Assembly: GCF_902498065.1 (NCBI RefSeq) | Contig: NZ_CABVIR010000003.1 | Span: forward strand, 434,001 to 498,000 | Length of the DNA: 64,000 nt | Origin: Pseudomonas fluorescens | GTDB lineage: Bacteria; Pseudomonadota; Gammaproteobacteria; Pseudomonadales; Pseudomonadaceae | Direction of reading: 5' to 3' | Shown: one piece after another, positions 10,901-18,598 of the stretch | How the letters are laid out: each line of letters begins with the position of its first letter | Position numbering within the stretch: position 1 is the first letter of the stretch | Notes under the pieces: generated by a model | Database searches by the model: none | Told to the model about the DNA's origin: nothing | The model's input: the letters and a program-made list of their open reading frames with translations, nothing else | Position numbers and translations under genes: made by a program

Positions 10901-10911
10901 CCCATGCTTGA
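4906..10911 (+). CDS. chpA: Pil/Chp hybrid sensor kinase ChpA with multiple phosphotransfer domains
   Basis: CheA-type histidine kinase of the type IV pilus chemosensory system, 2001 residues. The N-terminus has degenerate phosphotransfer domains (H49 in IHQVHGS; a TTLGEG variant near residue 950). Four canonical Hpt domains follow with HTLKG at H670, H809, H1148 and H1290. Next come the CheA dimerisation helices, an ATPase domain (HMLRNAVDHGLES, DIRDDGAGV, ISGRGVGMDVV), a CheW-like domain and a C-terminal receiver with phospho-acceptor D1930. The start follows CGGAG at good spacing. A complete REP pair (8103-8202) is translated in frame between phosphotransfer domains. Confidence 0.95.
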   Translation: MGDRHDYVALEWVKGEIAETLKVAHQAIETLLDDPQATHALSECLACIHQVHGSLQMVEFYGAALLAEEMEQLTAALQQDRVIHRDEAIRLLLQAIGQLPVYLDRIQGARRDLPLVVLPLINDLRSARGESLLSETSLFTPQLPDLPPLDEEALALLEPADLPNVLRKLRQMLQMALAGLLREQDDDTHLGYLNTVFSRLEGLCGNAPLSPLWQVCSALVEGMRGGSIANSPALRSLLKDADKELKRLLEQGMCAINQPAPPELLKSLLFYIAKAEHPTGQMLTMKDRYGLDYALPDSAMVDEERARLAGPDRDAMRSVLAALCEELVRVKERLDLFVRSDRQHASDLESLLAPLRQIADTLAVLGFGQPRKVIIDQLAVVLSLAQGQREPNDAILMDVAGALLYVEATLAGMVGTVEPESQEDSRLPTTDLTQIHQIVIKEARICLQQAKDMIVDYIDADWDRQHLQPLPALLTQVRGALAMIPLNRVASLIEACNHFIREHLLLDPDQPGWQALDSLADVITSIEYYLERLSDDPEASAEQLLDVAEKGLAALGLFPSEQTVPVLDEVLSPSEAQVMQDLQELDDPDVVQTLADVLANPVLAVNPPALSTPGSLLPPPPGEEPIDDELREVFLEETDEVLEILREYLPRWAAKPESESTLSELRRAFHTLKGSGRMVRALVLGELAWAVENLLNRVLERSVEPGPAVQQLLGDVLNLLPELVAEFAGNAQRQRNDVDQLAARAHALAKGDKPLADEDEQDVAALDPLLLEIFRNEAETHLASLNRFLDQAAEHVPLQASDELQRALHTLKGSASMAGVLPIAELAAPLDHLAREYKAHLIALDLDEVELLLEAEGVFRVGLRQLKVDPLAEIPGARSLIERTQALLAERLQALLNTPSMALRTKRDPQLINNFLAQGMDILLDAESLLQRWQQHPGERQELSALLDELTTLGEGAHLADLHPVDELCEALLDLYGAVEESSLAVSEAFFHEAQSAHEALINMLDELAAGQEVSPQPERIRALRGLLDESLDPSAMGLIRSDGSRTLSIRELGSVTAELENTLPPVGASLLAMDVNDDALLQDKRGAYESIASRLAPTKDHELDDEIVSIFLEEAVDILESAGQALQRWLNDPDNAAPLLSLQRDLHTLKGGARMAEVEPVADLAHELESLYEGLVDRRYSHGETLAQLLQQSHDRLAQLLEQLQNLKPLGDPGELIEAIREFRQGNASAPEVAEPARAEDSPGHDPELLEIFLEEGFDIIENSGAALVRWQAEPSSRQEMETLLRDLHTLKGGARMVEIGPIGDLAHELEFLYEGLSAGMLKPTAALFGLLQSSHDLLAQMLDATRAGQPLPPADRLIDAIRNFSHPEVLEAPVAVPAAPKVEAPVPQVDAGADMVKVSAELLDDLVNLAGETSIFRGRIEQQVNDAHVALNEMETTIERMRDQLRRLDTETQGRILSRQQVDAERSGYEEFDPLEMDRHSQLQQLSRALFESASDLLDLKETLDRRNQDAENLLQQQGRINTELQEGLMRTRMVPFERMLPRLKRIVRQVASELGKDVEFVVGNAEGEMDRNVLERMAAPLEHMLRNAVDHGLESAEVRIAAGKPAQGRITLDLSREGGDIIFDIRDDGAGVPLDAVRRKAIKRGLLAADSDISDRDVLQFILQPGFSTAEKITQISGRGVGMDVVHEEVRQLGGSMSIDSVPGQGVHFRIRLPFTVSVNRALMVQCGEDQYAIPLNTIDGIVRVLPNELEGHYRLDPPTYKYAGQHYELCYLGELLKTSTRPKLLGQSLPLPVLLVQCNERHIAVQVDAMAGTREIVVKSLGPQFAAVQGLSGATILGDGRVVLIIDLLAPIRAMQARVPQQPLRQDAESEPHKPLLVMVVDDSVTVRKVTSRLLERHGMSVLTAKDGVDAMLLLEEHMPDLMLLDIEMPRMDGFEVATQVRADERLKHLPIIMITSRTGQKHRDRAMAIGVNDYLGKPYQESVLLESIALWSKTHA
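8103..8202. repeat. Paired REP element inside the chpA coding sequence
   Basis: Two inverted REP cores (TGTGGGAGCGAGCCTGCTCG / CGAGCAGGCTCGCTCCCACA) with a spacer of about 50 bp lie wholly within chpA. The frame stays open through both arms. The left arm is read as PVGASLLAM and the right arm as [11 protein letters not shown], the peptides such elements give when translated. It falls in the linker before the Hpt domain with H1148. Confidence 0.95.
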
Positions 10912-11362
10912 GCATCGCACCAGCAACCTCACCGGGCTGCTATTGCCCCTGGCAGACCGCAACCTGATTTTGCCCAACGTGGCGGTGGCAGAGCTGATCG
11001 ACTATCAGCCGGGGGCGTTCGATCTCGATACGCCACCGTGGTATCTCGGTCGGGTGAGCTGGCGGGAGCGGCAGATTCCGTTGCTGAGTTTTGAGTCGGC
11101 GTGCGGCGAAAAAACCGTGATTGGCGAGCGGGCGCGGATCGTGATTCTCAATGCGCTCGGTGGGCGACCGGAGCTGAAATTCATCGCATTGCTGGTGCAG
11201 GGGATTCCACGGTCGTACAAGCTCGACAGTCAATTGAGCTATGTCGATGTGCCGTTGTCTTCGCTGGAACAGGCGGCGGTGCAGGTGGGTGATCAGGTGG
11301 CCAAGGTGCCGGATTTGTTGGCGCTGGAGGAATTGTTGGTGAGTGCCGGGCTGATCGACTGA
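10904..11362 (+). CDS. chpC: Chemotaxis adaptor ChpC (CheW-like)
   Basis: Second CheW-type adaptor of the Pil/Chp cluster, 152 residues. The start codon overlaps the end of chpA by 8 bases, which suggests translational coupling. The CheW core is visible: LPNVAVAELIDYQ, WYLGRVSWRERQIPLLSFE and a C-terminal GDQVAKVPDLLALE. In P. aeruginosa ChpC links chemoreceptors to ChpA. Last gene of the cluster, followed by a REP pair. Confidence 0.9.
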   Translation: MLEHRTSNLTGLLLPLADRNLILPNVAVAELIDYQPGAFDLDTPPWYLGRVSWRERQIPLLSFESACGEKTVIGERARIVILNALGGRPELKFIALLVQGIPRSYKLDSQLSYVDVPLSSLEQAAVQVGDQVAKVPDLLALEELLVSAGLID

Positions 11363-11391
11363 TCCTGATTTTGCTGTGATTTCACGGACCC

Positions 11392-11480
11392 CATCGCGAG
11401 CAAGCCGGTCTCGCTCCCACAGGGGATTTGTGTACACCGCAGATCCAATGTGGGAGCGAGACCGGCTTGCCGGCGATGGC
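11392..11480. repeat. Paired REP element after chpC
   Basis: Two inverted REP cores (ATCGCGAGCAAGCCGGTCTC / GAGACCGGCTTGCCGGCGAT) with GTGGGAGCGAG ends. It lies between the convergent chpC and DUF6124 genes. Confidence 0.9.
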
Positions 11481-11508
11481 GGCCTTCAATTCACCGCAAG
11501 CCTGACGG

Positions 11509-11880
11509 CTAAACCTTGGCCTGAGCCAACGCCTCATGATGATCCAGCGCACGCTCCACCAACAACTGCACGCCGTCCGCCATTCGGCTGATCGCCAAGG
11601 CTACCGAGCGGCGCGAGCCTTCCACCCCGTCCGCAAGATCGGCCGCAATGGCGCTGATGGACAACAGGTCTTCAGAGGCATTGGCCAGAAGGGCTTCGGT
11701 GTTGATATCGGGGGAGACGGTGAAGAGCTGGAATTTTTGGTGCTTGCCCGGTTTTTCGTCAGCCGGGGGGAAGTAGTGCGCGAAGACGCGGTCGGCGGCT
11801 TCTTTGAGTTTCTCGGCTTCGAGAGCTTCTAGGGAATCGGTGTCAGTGTTGTCTGCTGGGTTTGGCGTTTCCTTGGACAT
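11509..11880 (-). CDS. DUF6124 family small protein
   Basis: A 123-residue acidic protein of unknown function. It matches small proteins common in Pseudomonas (DUF6124 type): a variable N-terminus, EAADRVFAHYF, then VSPDINTEALLANASEDLLS and a helical C-terminus GSRRSVALAISRMADGVQLLVERAL. There is no signal peptide or TM segment. It is a lone gene, convergent with chpC. Confidence 0.75.
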   Translation of the reverse strand: MSKETPNPADNTDTDSLEALEAEKLKEAADRVFAHYFPPADEKPGKHQKFQLFTVSPDINTEALLANASEDLLSISAIAADLADGVEGSRRSVALAISRMADGVQLLVERALDHHEALAQAKV

Positions 11881-12137
11881 ATTGAGTTTCCGCTTACAGA
11901 TTGGAGTTGTCCCATTCGTTATGAATGGCGCATTTGCTCCCGTTTTTTCGGAGGTTCCAGACCCCGGTCGCTGAATTGGCAGCGACCCCCAAACGATAAA
12001 GATCCGCGCAAAAGCTCACCAGTCAGCGGCTTCCGGCATTGCTGTAGGCTGCGACGCCAGACTGCGTAGCCTCTCACCGTTCCTGCGGACAAACTTTTAA
12101 ACACAAACCCACCGCTAGGCTGGCGAAGGTTGAAGAT
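11881..12137. other. Intergenic stretch without a recognised gene
   Basis: With the operators that follow, this makes about 300 bp between two divergent genes. The minus frame (11919-12176) is open, but its product looks like translated non-coding DNA. I see no clear terminator, RNA gene or REP core. Confidence 0.5.
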
Positions 12138-12171
12138 TCCCAAAAAGGGACCTATCGTTCCCTTTTTGGGA
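12138..12171. promoter_or_regulatory. Two tandem palindromic operators ahead of the wHTH/nucleotidyltransferase gene
   Basis: TCCCAAAAAGGGA (12138-12150) and TCCCTTTTTGGGA (12159-12171) are each TCCC-N5-GGGA half-site palindromes and are exact inverted copies of each other. Their centres are 21 bp apart, two helical turns, so two dimers would bind the same face. They lie just upstream of the GTG start at 12188, which suits autorepression. Confidence 0.7.
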
Positions 12172-12187
12172 CTCATCGGTTGCCACT

Positions 12188-12817
12188 GTGAAAAACCTTT
12201 CCCTCAGCGAAGCCTTGTTCACCACCACTCAGCAAAAAGTGCTGGGCTTGTTGTTCGGCAAACCCGATCGAAGTTTTTACGCCAACGAAATCGCCCGCTG
12301 GGCTCAAGTGGGTAAAGGCAGCCTCATGCGAGAGCTGGATCGGTTGCAACAGGCAGGCGTGCTGACCCTGAGCCGCCAGGGCAACCAGACCCACTATCAG
12401 GCCAATCCGCAATGCCCGATTTATGCTGAGCTGTTGGGCATCGCCCGCAAAACTTTTGGCATTGCCGAGCCTCTGCGTCAGGCGCTTCAACCCTTTGCCG
12501 AACAGATCACCTGGGCATTTGTGTACGGTTCTATCGCCAAGGATCAGGCAAACGCATCCAGTGACATTGGTCTCATGCTGATCGGCGAAGGCCTGCACTA
12601 CAGTGAAGTCATGGAGCGGCTGATGCCTCTGGAGGAGCAACTGGGCCGCGTCCTCAACCCGACGCTCTACACCCCCGACGACTGGGCGGCAAAACTGGCG
12701 GCTGAAAACAGTTTTGTCGTGCGGGTAGCGCAGCAAGACAAGATCAACCTGATGGGGGGAAACCCTTTGGAGTCCAAGGATGGGCAGCAACGAGAATCTG
12801 GAGAACCTGTTACGTAG
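12188..12817 (+). CDS. Winged-HTH regulator with MNT-type nucleotidyltransferase domain
   Basis: A 209-residue protein with a GTG start. Residues 1-75 form a winged helix (FYANEIARWAQVGKGSLMRELDRLQQAGVL, then a wing ending NQTHYQAN). Residues 90-190 form a minimal nucleotidyltransferase domain with FVYGSIAKDQANASSDIGLMLIG. The usual catalytic pair reads SSDIGLM, so the second acidic residue (DxD) is missing and catalysis is doubtful. Such proteins are often antitoxin-like partners of HEPN proteins, and a broken HEPN gene follows, overlapping its 3' end. Tandem operators sit just upstream. Confidence 0.75.
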   Translation: MKNLSLSEALFTTTQQKVLGLLFGKPDRSFYANEIARWAQVGKGSLMRELDRLQQAGVLTLSRQGNQTHYQANPQCPIYAELLGIARKTFGIAEPLRQALQPFAEQITWAFVYGSIAKDQANASSDIGLMLIGEGLHYSEVMERLMPLEEQLGRVLNPTLYTPDDWAAKLAAENSFVVRVAQQDKINLMGGNPLESKDGQQRESGEPVT

Positions 12818-12990
12818 TGGTGGACTGAAAGCCGAGCCACCGGATCGCAAGGAATGTGAGGGGTTGCTGCGTTCGGCTGTGGATTCACACCGCTGATATC
12901 GGCAAAGTGCAGGTTCGGCTATTCGCCTTGTGTCATGAGCGACGGAACCTGGCGGAGTACGAAGGCTATATGGATGAGGATCAGGCAAGT
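12780..12990 (+). pseudogene. HEPN-domain protein, frameshifted and shortened
   Basis: An ATG at 12780, after GGAG and overlapping the upstream gene, opens a frame reading MGSNENLENLLRSGGLKAEP and then ECEGLLRSAVDSHR followed by a stop. In another frame the characteristic HEPN end follows: CHERRNLAEYEGYMDED. The central part that normally joins them (helices with a LALLRLHGYR-type sequence) is missing, so this is a deletion plus frameshift. HEPN partners of MNT-type proteins are usually RNase-like toxins; this copy should be inactive. Confidence 0.6.
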
Positions 12991-13130
12991 CGACGAGGAT
13001 GTTTGTTCCAATGTGTGAGCACACTTATTCACACCAAAAAATTTCCGTCTGCGCCCGAACTATCAGTTCTGATAGTAGAAAAGTTTCGCAATAACGCCGA
13101 ATATGTGCGCTATGCAAAGGTTTAGCAGGA

Positions 13131-13988
13131 GTGCGGACTTTGAACATCACGTTACTCGCCACAGATCAGCAGCGGTCGGTAATACAAGCGATTGACAGGC
13201 GTTCATCAGGTTCAATCGCTTATACGCCTTATGGCTATCATTGCAAAAAAAGCACATCAATGTGTCGGCTTGGTTTCAACGGCGAATTTCCGGAAGCAAG
13301 TACCGGAGATTATTTGTTGGGCAATGGATATCGGGCGTTTAATCCGGTTTTGATGCGGTTTAATAGTCCGGACAAGTTGAGTCCGTTTGGCAAGGGTGGG
13401 GTGAATACTTACGCTTATTGTTTGGGTGATCCGATTAATCGGAGTGATGAAAGCGGCCGTTTTTCTGCTCCATGGATCGCGAACGCGTCGACGACGTATA
13501 TTAAATCTCGTCATGCATTAATTGCCAGAACACCTTGGTATTCATGGAGCGGCAGGGATATTGAGTTAGTAAAACATAGTACGAGACAGAGTCCATTTGG
13601 TATGAGTAAATTGCAACCAAAAGAACTGTTTGGTATTCAAACTTCATCGAAACGCTTTTCGCCGGCCCCAGCTGTTAAACGGCCTAGACTGTTTCCAGAG
13701 GAAATGCCGGTGATCATAGCGCAGCCCGATGACGGTAATTTTAACAATACTCTTATGGAGCGTTTTTATGAGACTCGCGTCCATAAGTATCGGAAAGATG
13801 CACTCCTGCATTTTATAAAAACACCAAGGGCCGGTCATATAGAACAACATAGTAATAAGCTCCGTAGTGTGATGTTTGACTTGGAAGAAAGCTTTGAAGT
13901 CGTTGAAGGTATAGGGCTTGTTCCCTCGCCCTCTAACATCAAAGCAGCATCAAGATTAATCAGAAATGAAAATTTGGGAAACAATTGA
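13131..13988 (+). CDS. Orphan RHS core with a variable C-terminal tip
   Basis: A 285-residue fragment-like gene. Residues 1-110 match the end of the RHS repeat core of Pseudomonas (LLATDQQRSVIQ, YTPYGYH, GDYLLGNGYRAFNP, RFNSPDKLSPFGKGG, NTYAYCLGDPINRSDESG). After this junction come about 170 residues I do not recognise, basic and encoded by AT-rich DNA, as expected for a polymorphic toxin tip. The GTG at 13131 lies directly against AGCAGGA; TTG at 13140 has better spacing. There is no signal peptide, and no immunity gene is apparent downstream before the mdc operon. Confidence 0.7.
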   Translation: MRTLNITLLATDQQRSVIQAIDRRSSGSIAYTPYGYHCKKSTSMCRLGFNGEFPEASTGDYLLGNGYRAFNPVLMRFNSPDKLSPFGKGGVNTYAYCLGDPINRSDESGRFSAPWIANASTTYIKSRHALIARTPWYSWSGRDIELVKHSTRQSPFGMSKLQPKELFGIQTSSKRFSPAPAVKRPRLFPEEMPVIIAQPDDGNFNNTLMERFYETRVHKYRKDALLHFIKTPRAGHIEQHSNKLRSVMFDLEESFEVVEGIGLVPSPSNIKAASRLIRNENLGNN

Positions 13989-14021
13989 TCAAATGCTAAA
14001 AACCGGGATTTTGATGATTCA

Positions 14022-14036
14022 TTACCCTAGCCGTAA
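14022..14036. promoter_or_regulatory. Possible LysR-type site ahead of mdcA
   Basis: TTAC-N7-GTAA at 14022-14036 is a short T-N11-A type palindrome about 80 bp before mdcA. It could be the site used by MdcR. The assignment rests on position and symmetry only. Confidence 0.25.
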
Positions 14037-14118
14037 CAATCCACCACTCTGCTTGATTGATACCCCCCACCCAACCCTCCTAAGGTGACCCCCACGACAG
14101 CGAACCCGTGGAGTGGTC

Positions 14119-15789
14119 ATGACAACAACAATATCCCCCGACTCGCGATGGACGCGGCGGCGCAGTGAGAAGCAGCGGCGTCTGGCGTTGGTCAAGGGCT
14201 TGGCCGACGGTGTGGTCCTGCCCACCGACAATATCGTGGCGGCGCTCGAAGCCCTGATCCTGCCCGGCGACCGCGTGGTACTGGAGGGCAACAACCAGAA
14301 GCAGGCGGATTTTCTTTCCCGCTCACTGGCCAAGGCTGATCCCGGCAAGCTCCACGACCTGCACATGATCATGCCCAGCGTCGGCCGTTCCGAGCACCTG
14401 GACCTGTTCGAGCGTGGCATTGCGCGCAAGCTCGACTTCTCCTTTGCCGGCACTCAAAGCCTGCGCATCAGCCAATTGCTTGAAGATGGCTTGCTGGAAA
14501 TCGGCGCGATCCACACCTACATCGAGCTCTACGCACGATTGGTGGTCGACCTGATTCCCAACGTCGTGCTCTCGGCCGGTTTCATGGCCGACCGCGCCGG
14601 CAATATCTACACCGGCCCCAGCACTGAAGACACGCCGGCATTGATCGAGCCGGCGGCTTTCAGCGACGGCATCGTCATCGTGCAGGTCAATCAGTTGGTG
14701 GACGACGTCACTGACTTGCCACGCGTCGACATCCCCGCCTCGTGGGTCGATTTCGTGGTGGTGGCGGACAAGCCGTTCTATATCGAGCCGCTGTTCACCC
14801 GCGACCCACGGCACATCAAGCCTGTGCATGTGCTGATGGCGATGATGGCGATCCGCGGGATCTACGAAAAACACAACGTCCAGTCGCTGAACCACGGCAT
14901 CGGCTTCAACACCGCCGCCATCGAATTGATCCTGCCGACCTACGGCGAATCCCTCGGCCTCAAAGGCAAGATCTGCCGCAACTGGACGCTCAATCCGCAC
15001 CCGACCCTGATTCCAGCCATCGAAAGCGGCTGGGTCGAAAGCGTGCATTGCTTCGGCACCGAACTGGGCATGGAAAACTACATCGCCGCGCGGCCCGACG
15101 TGTTCTTCACCGGGCGTGACGGCTCCCTGCGCTCCAACCGGATGTTCAGCCAACTGGCCGGGCAATACGCGGTGGACCTGTTCATCGGTGCGACCCTGCA
15201 AGTCGATGGTGACGGCCATTCTTCCACCGTGACCCGTGGTCGCCTCGCCGGTTTTGGCGGGGCGCCGAACATGGGCCACGACCCGCGTGGGCGTCGTCAC
15301 GGCACGCCGGCCTGGCTCGACATGCGCCACGGCGATGCGCCGGAACCCTTGCTCGAGCGCGGCAAAAAACTTGTGGTGCAAATGGTCGAGACCTTCCAGG
15401 AGGGCGGCAAACCGACCTTCGTCGAAACCCTCGACGCGATTGAAGTGGCGAAGAAAAGCGGCATGCCGCTGGCGCCGATCATGATCTACGGCGACGACGT
15501 CACCCACCTGCTGACCGAAGAAGGCATCGCCTATCTGTACAAGGCGCGTTCGCTGGAAGAACGCCAGGCGATGATCGCCGCCGTCGCCGGCGTGACCGTC
15601 ATCGGCCTGCGCCACAACCCGAAAGACACCGCCCGCATGCGCCGCGAAGGCTTGATTGCCTTGCCTGAAGACCTCGGCATCCGCCGCACCGACGCCACCC
15701 GCGAATTGCTCGCCGCCAAAAGCGTGGCGGATCTGGTCGAGTGGTCCGGTGGCCTCTACAACCCGCCCGCCAAATTCAGGAGCTGGTAA
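14119..15789 (+). CDS. mdcA: Malonate decarboxylase alpha subunit (acetyl-S-ACP:malonate ACP transferase)
   Basis: Swaps acetate for malonate on the thiol of the acyl carrier protein MdcC, the first step of malonate decarboxylation to acetate and CO2. The 556-residue protein has the full family length and CoA-transferase-like sequence ([61 protein letters not shown]). The ATG at 14119 follows GTGGAG; a GTG two codons upstream is also possible. It begins an operon with overlapping or nearly touching genes through mdcH. Confidence 0.96.
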   Translation: MTTTISPDSRWTRRRSEKQRRLALVKGLADGVVLPTDNIVAALEALILPGDRVVLEGNNQKQADFLSRSLAKADPGKLHDLHMIMPSVGRSEHLDLFERGIARKLDFSFAGTQSLRISQLLEDGLLEIGAIHTYIELYARLVVDLIPNVVLSAGFMADRAGNIYTGPSTEDTPALIEPAAFSDGIVIVQVNQLVDDVTDLPRVDIPASWVDFVVVADKPFYIEPLFTRDPRHIKPVHVLMAMMAIRGIYEKHNVQSLNHGIGFNTAAIELILPTYGESLGLKGKICRNWTLNPHPTLIPAIESGWVESVHCFGTELGMENYIAARPDVFFTGRDGSLRSNRMFSQLAGQYAVDLFIGATLQVDGDGHSSTVTRGRLAGFGGAPNMGHDPRGRRHGTPAWLDMRHGDAPEPLLERGKKLVVQMVETFQEGGKPTFVETLDAIEVAKKSGMPLAPIMIYGDDVTHLLTEEGIAYLYKARSLEERQAMIAAVAGVTVIGLRHNPKDTARMRREGLIALPEDLGIRRTDATRELLAAKSVADLVEWSGGLYNPPAKFRSW

Positions 15790-16664
15790 TGCACGCCTTC
15801 AACCTGCAACCAAAAACGTTAACCCTGGCCGAACGGCTGGCGGACTTGGCGGTGGACGCGCTGATCGACGAAGCGGATTTGTCGCCGAAACCGGCGCTGG
15901 TCGATCGTCGCGGCAATGGCGCGCATACCGATTTGCACCTCGGGCTGATGCACGCGTCGGCGTTGTCGCTGTGGCCGGCGTTCAAGGAAATGGCGGAAGC
16001 GGCCATTGAGTTTGGCGACGTTGGTTTGCCGCTGCGCGAAGCTGTCGGGCGTATTGGTCGGGAAGGGGAGCAAGCGATGCTCACCACGACTGGCGGCGTG
16101 AACACCCATCGCGGGGCGATCTGGGCCTTGGGTCTATTGGTGGCTGCTGCTGCACTGGAGCCACACGCCAACGTTGGCGGTTCAATCACGTTGCGCGCCG
16201 CGCGCCTGGCGTTGCTCGATGACCGCTACGCCCCGCGTCCGCTCAGTCACGGCGCCCAGGTCGCCCAACGCTACGGCGCTCGCGGTGCCCGAGAAGAAGC
16301 CCAACTCGGTTTCCCTTCGGTGATTCAACGCGCACTGCCGCAACTCAAACGCAGCCGCGCCGCCGGCCATGGCGAACAGAACGCCCGACTCGATGCCTTG
16401 CTGGCGATCATGACCCGACTGGCCGACACCTGCGTGCTCTACCGCGCCGGCGAACACGGCCTGCAAACCATGCAGCTCGGCGCCCAAGCGGTGCTTGACG
16501 CGGGCGGCAGTGCCAGCCTCGCCGGCCGACGTCGTTTGCATGAGCTGGACCAACAATTAATCGCGTTGAATGCCTCGCCCGGCGGTGCTGCGGACTTGCT
16601 CGCCGCCTGCCTGTTCATCGACCGTATCGAGTCGGCTGACGGCATCAACCAGGGAGCGTTTTGA
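15789..16664 (+). CDS. mdcB: Triphosphoribosyl-dephospho-CoA synthase
   Basis: Makes the 2'-(5''-triphosphoribosyl)-3'-dephospho-CoA precursor of the MdcC prosthetic group. The 291-residue protein shows the CitG/MdcB motifs [19 protein letters not shown] and [18 protein letters not shown]. Its ATG shares one base with the mdcA stop codon (TAATG). The supply of cofactor precursor is thus coupled to the decarboxylase subunits. Confidence 0.94.
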   Translation: MHAFNLQPKTLTLAERLADLAVDALIDEADLSPKPALVDRRGNGAHTDLHLGLMHASALSLWPAFKEMAEAAIEFGDVGLPLREAVGRIGREGEQAMLTTTGGVNTHRGAIWALGLLVAAAALEPHANVGGSITLRAARLALLDDRYAPRPLSHGAQVAQRYGARGAREEAQLGFPSVIQRALPQLKRSRAAGHGEQNARLDALLAIMTRLADTCVLYRAGEHGLQTMQLGAQAVLDAGGSASLAGRRRLHELDQQLIALNASPGGAADLLAACLFIDRIESADGINQGAF

Positions 16665-16963
16665 TGGAAACCTTATCCTTTGAATTCCCCGCCGGGCAGC
16701 CGCCACGCGGACGCACGCTGGTGGGTTGTGTCGGCTCGGGCGATCTGGAAGTGATGATTGAACCGGGTCAGGCCGGCAAGCTGACCATCAAGGTGCAGAC
16801 CTCGGTCAATGGCGCCGAACAACGCTGGCAGCATCTGTTTGCGCGGATGTTCGACGGCCAGACACCGTCGGCGATGGCCATCGATATCCACGACTTCGGC
16901 GCGACACCCGGCGTGGTGCGCTTGCGTCTGGAACAAGGCTTTGAGGAGATTGGCCATGACTGA
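16664..16963 (+). CDS. mdcC: Malonate decarboxylase acyl carrier protein (delta subunit)
   Basis: Small carrier (99 residues) bearing the phosphoribosyl-dephospho-CoA group on which malonate is held and decarboxylated. The serine in GCVGSGDLEVMIEP lies in the expected attachment motif near residue 24. The start overlaps the mdcB stop (TGATG). It overlaps mdcD by 8 bases. Confidence 0.94.
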   Translation: METLSFEFPAGQPPRGRTLVGCVGSGDLEVMIEPGQAGKLTIKVQTSVNGAEQRWQHLFARMFDGQTPSAMAIDIHDFGATPGVVRLRLEQGFEEIGHD

Positions 16964-17798
16964 TCTCCTGAACAAACACAGCTTCGTCGAACTGGGCGCG
17001 CGGCAACGGGCGAAAGCCTTGCTCGACACCGGCACCTTGCGCGAATTGCTCGACCCGTTTCAACGCGTCATGTCGCCGTGGCTGGCGCGCCAGGGCGTGG
17101 TGCCGCAAGCCGACGACGGCGTAGTGATCGCCAAGGGCAGCATCGGTGGGTTGCCGGTGGTCATCGCCGCCATCGAAGGTGCGTTTCAGGGCGGCAGCCT
17201 CGGTGAAGTCGGCGGGGCGAAGATTGCCGGAGCACTGGAACTGGCCGCTGACGACAACCGAAACGGCATTCCGACCCGCGCCGTGTTGCTGCTGGAAACC
17301 GGCGGTGTACGGTTGCAGGAAGCCAACCTTGGGCTGGCAGCGATTGCCGACATTCATGCGGCGATTGTCGATCTGCGCCAATACCAACCCGTTGTCGGCG
17401 TGGTGGCGGGCAGCGTCGGTTGCTTTGGCGGGATGTCGATTGCCGCCGGGTTGTGCAGCTATTTGTTGGTGACTCAGGAAGCACGGCTTGGTCTGAACGG
17501 TCCGCAGGTGATCGAACAGGAAGCCGGGCTTGAGGAATACGACTCGCGCGACCGTCCTTTCATCTGGAGCCTGACCGGTGGCGAGCAACGTTTTGCCAGC
17601 GGGTTGGCGGATCGCTTTGTTGCCGATGACGTGGCGCAGATCCGGCAGCAGGTCAGTGAATTGCTGCAACAAGGCTTGCCGGAACAACAACGCAGCCGTC
17701 AGGCCGATCTGTTCCTGCAACGGTTGGCCCGCCTGGACGCCGAGCCGCAAATCGATGCGGCGACGGTTCGCGATCTGTATCAAGGAGAGCGCTCATGA
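16956..17798 (+). CDS. mdcD: Malonate decarboxylase beta subunit
   Basis: With MdcE forms the carboxyltransferase-like component that decarboxylates malonyl-S-ACP. The 280-residue protein has a crotonase/carboxyltransferase fold with the oxyanion-type segment GGSLGEVGGAKIAGALELA and VAGSVGCFGGMSIAAGL. The start MTDLLNKHSF lies inside the end of mdcC. Confidence 0.95.
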   Translation: MTDLLNKHSFVELGARQRAKALLDTGTLRELLDPFQRVMSPWLARQGVVPQADDGVVIAKGSIGGLPVVIAAIEGAFQGGSLGEVGGAKIAGALELAADDNRNGIPTRAVLLLETGGVRLQEANLGLAAIADIHAAIVDLRQYQPVVGVVAGSVGCFGGMSIAAGLCSYLLVTQEARLGLNGPQVIEQEAGLEEYDSRDRPFIWSLTGGEQRFASGLADRFVADDVAQIRQQVSELLQQGLPEQQRSRQADLFLQRLARLDAEPQIDAATVRDLYQGERS

Positions 17799-18598
17799 GT
17801 TCGTATTCCCTGAGAGGTTTGCACTGGTTCAACGCCTTGAGTGCGGGCGCGAAACCGGTGGACGGCCTGCCGGCTTCGTTGAAGGTCGCTGATGGTGTGG
17901 TGGGCGAACAACCCGTGCGGTTTATCGCGGTGGTGGCTGATCCCGACAACCGTTTTGTCCGCGCTCGCAACGGTGAAGTGGGTTTGCTGGAAGGTTGGGG
18001 GTTGGCCAAGGCTGTGGATGAAATCATCGCGGCTGACGCTGACAAATCGCACAAGCGCGCCGTGATCGCGATCGTCGATGTGCCGAGTCAGGCCTACGGT
18101 CGGCGCGAAGAAGCACTCGGCATTCATCAGGCATTGGCCGCTGCGGCAGACAGTTATGCCCGCGCCCGGTTGGCCGGCCATGCGGTGATTGGTTTGCTGG
18201 TGGGCAAGGCGATGTCCGGGGCGTTTCTGGCCCATGGGTATCAGGCCAATCGGTTGATCGCGCTGCGTGATCCGGGCGTGATGGTGCATGCGATGGGCAA
18301 GGCGTCAGCGGCGCGGGTGACCTTGCGCAGTGTTGAAGAATTGGAGGCACTGGCCGCCAGTGTGCCGCCGATGGCGTATGACATCGACAGCTACGCCAGT
18401 CTCGGTCTGCTTTGGGAAACCCTGTCGGTGGAGCAGATTGAGCAGCCGACCTCAGCGGATCTGGCGCGGGTGACGGAATGCCTGAGTCTGGCGATTGGCG
18501 ATGTTGCCACAAGCGGTCGCGATTTGAGCGGCCGCTTGGGCGCGAGCAACCGCGCCGCATCGAGCAAGGTTCGCCAACTGCTGAGAGAACAGTGGTGA
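17795..18598 (+). CDS. mdcE: Malonate decarboxylase gamma subunit
   Basis: Second subunit of the malonyl-S-ACP decarboxylase component, 267 residues, with VDVPSQAYGRREEALGIHQ and the glycine-rich segment GLLVGKAMSGAFLAHGYQANRL typical of carboxyltransferases. It overlaps the mdcD stop by 4 bases (ATGA), so translation is probably coupled. Confidence 0.95.
   Translation: MSSYSLRGLHWFNALSAGAKPVDGLPASLKVADGVVGEQPVRFIAVVADPDNRFVRARNGEVGLLEGWGLAKAVDEIIAADADKSHKRAVIAIVDVPSQAYGRREEALGIHQALAAAADSYARARLAGHAVIGLLVGKAMSGAFLAHGYQANRLIALRDPGVMVHAMGKASAARVTLRSVEELEALAASVPPMAYDIDSYASLGLLWETLSVEQIEQPTSADLARVTECLSLAIGDVATSGRDLSGRLGASNRAASSKVRQLLREQW

Noticed and set aside
8920..10977. A 685-codon open frame antisense to chpA
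   Set aside because: It mirrors the coding frame of chpA in GC-rich DNA; the product is rich in His, Arg and Gln without any domain. The same holds for antisense frames over pilJ (2976-4673), chpA (5788-7584), tktA (59698-61854) and epd-pgk (61652-63598).
11919..12176. 85-codon minus-strand frame before the wHTH gene
   Set aside because: It covers the operators and the divergent intergenic region, and the product looks like translated repeat-type DNA with no ribosome site.
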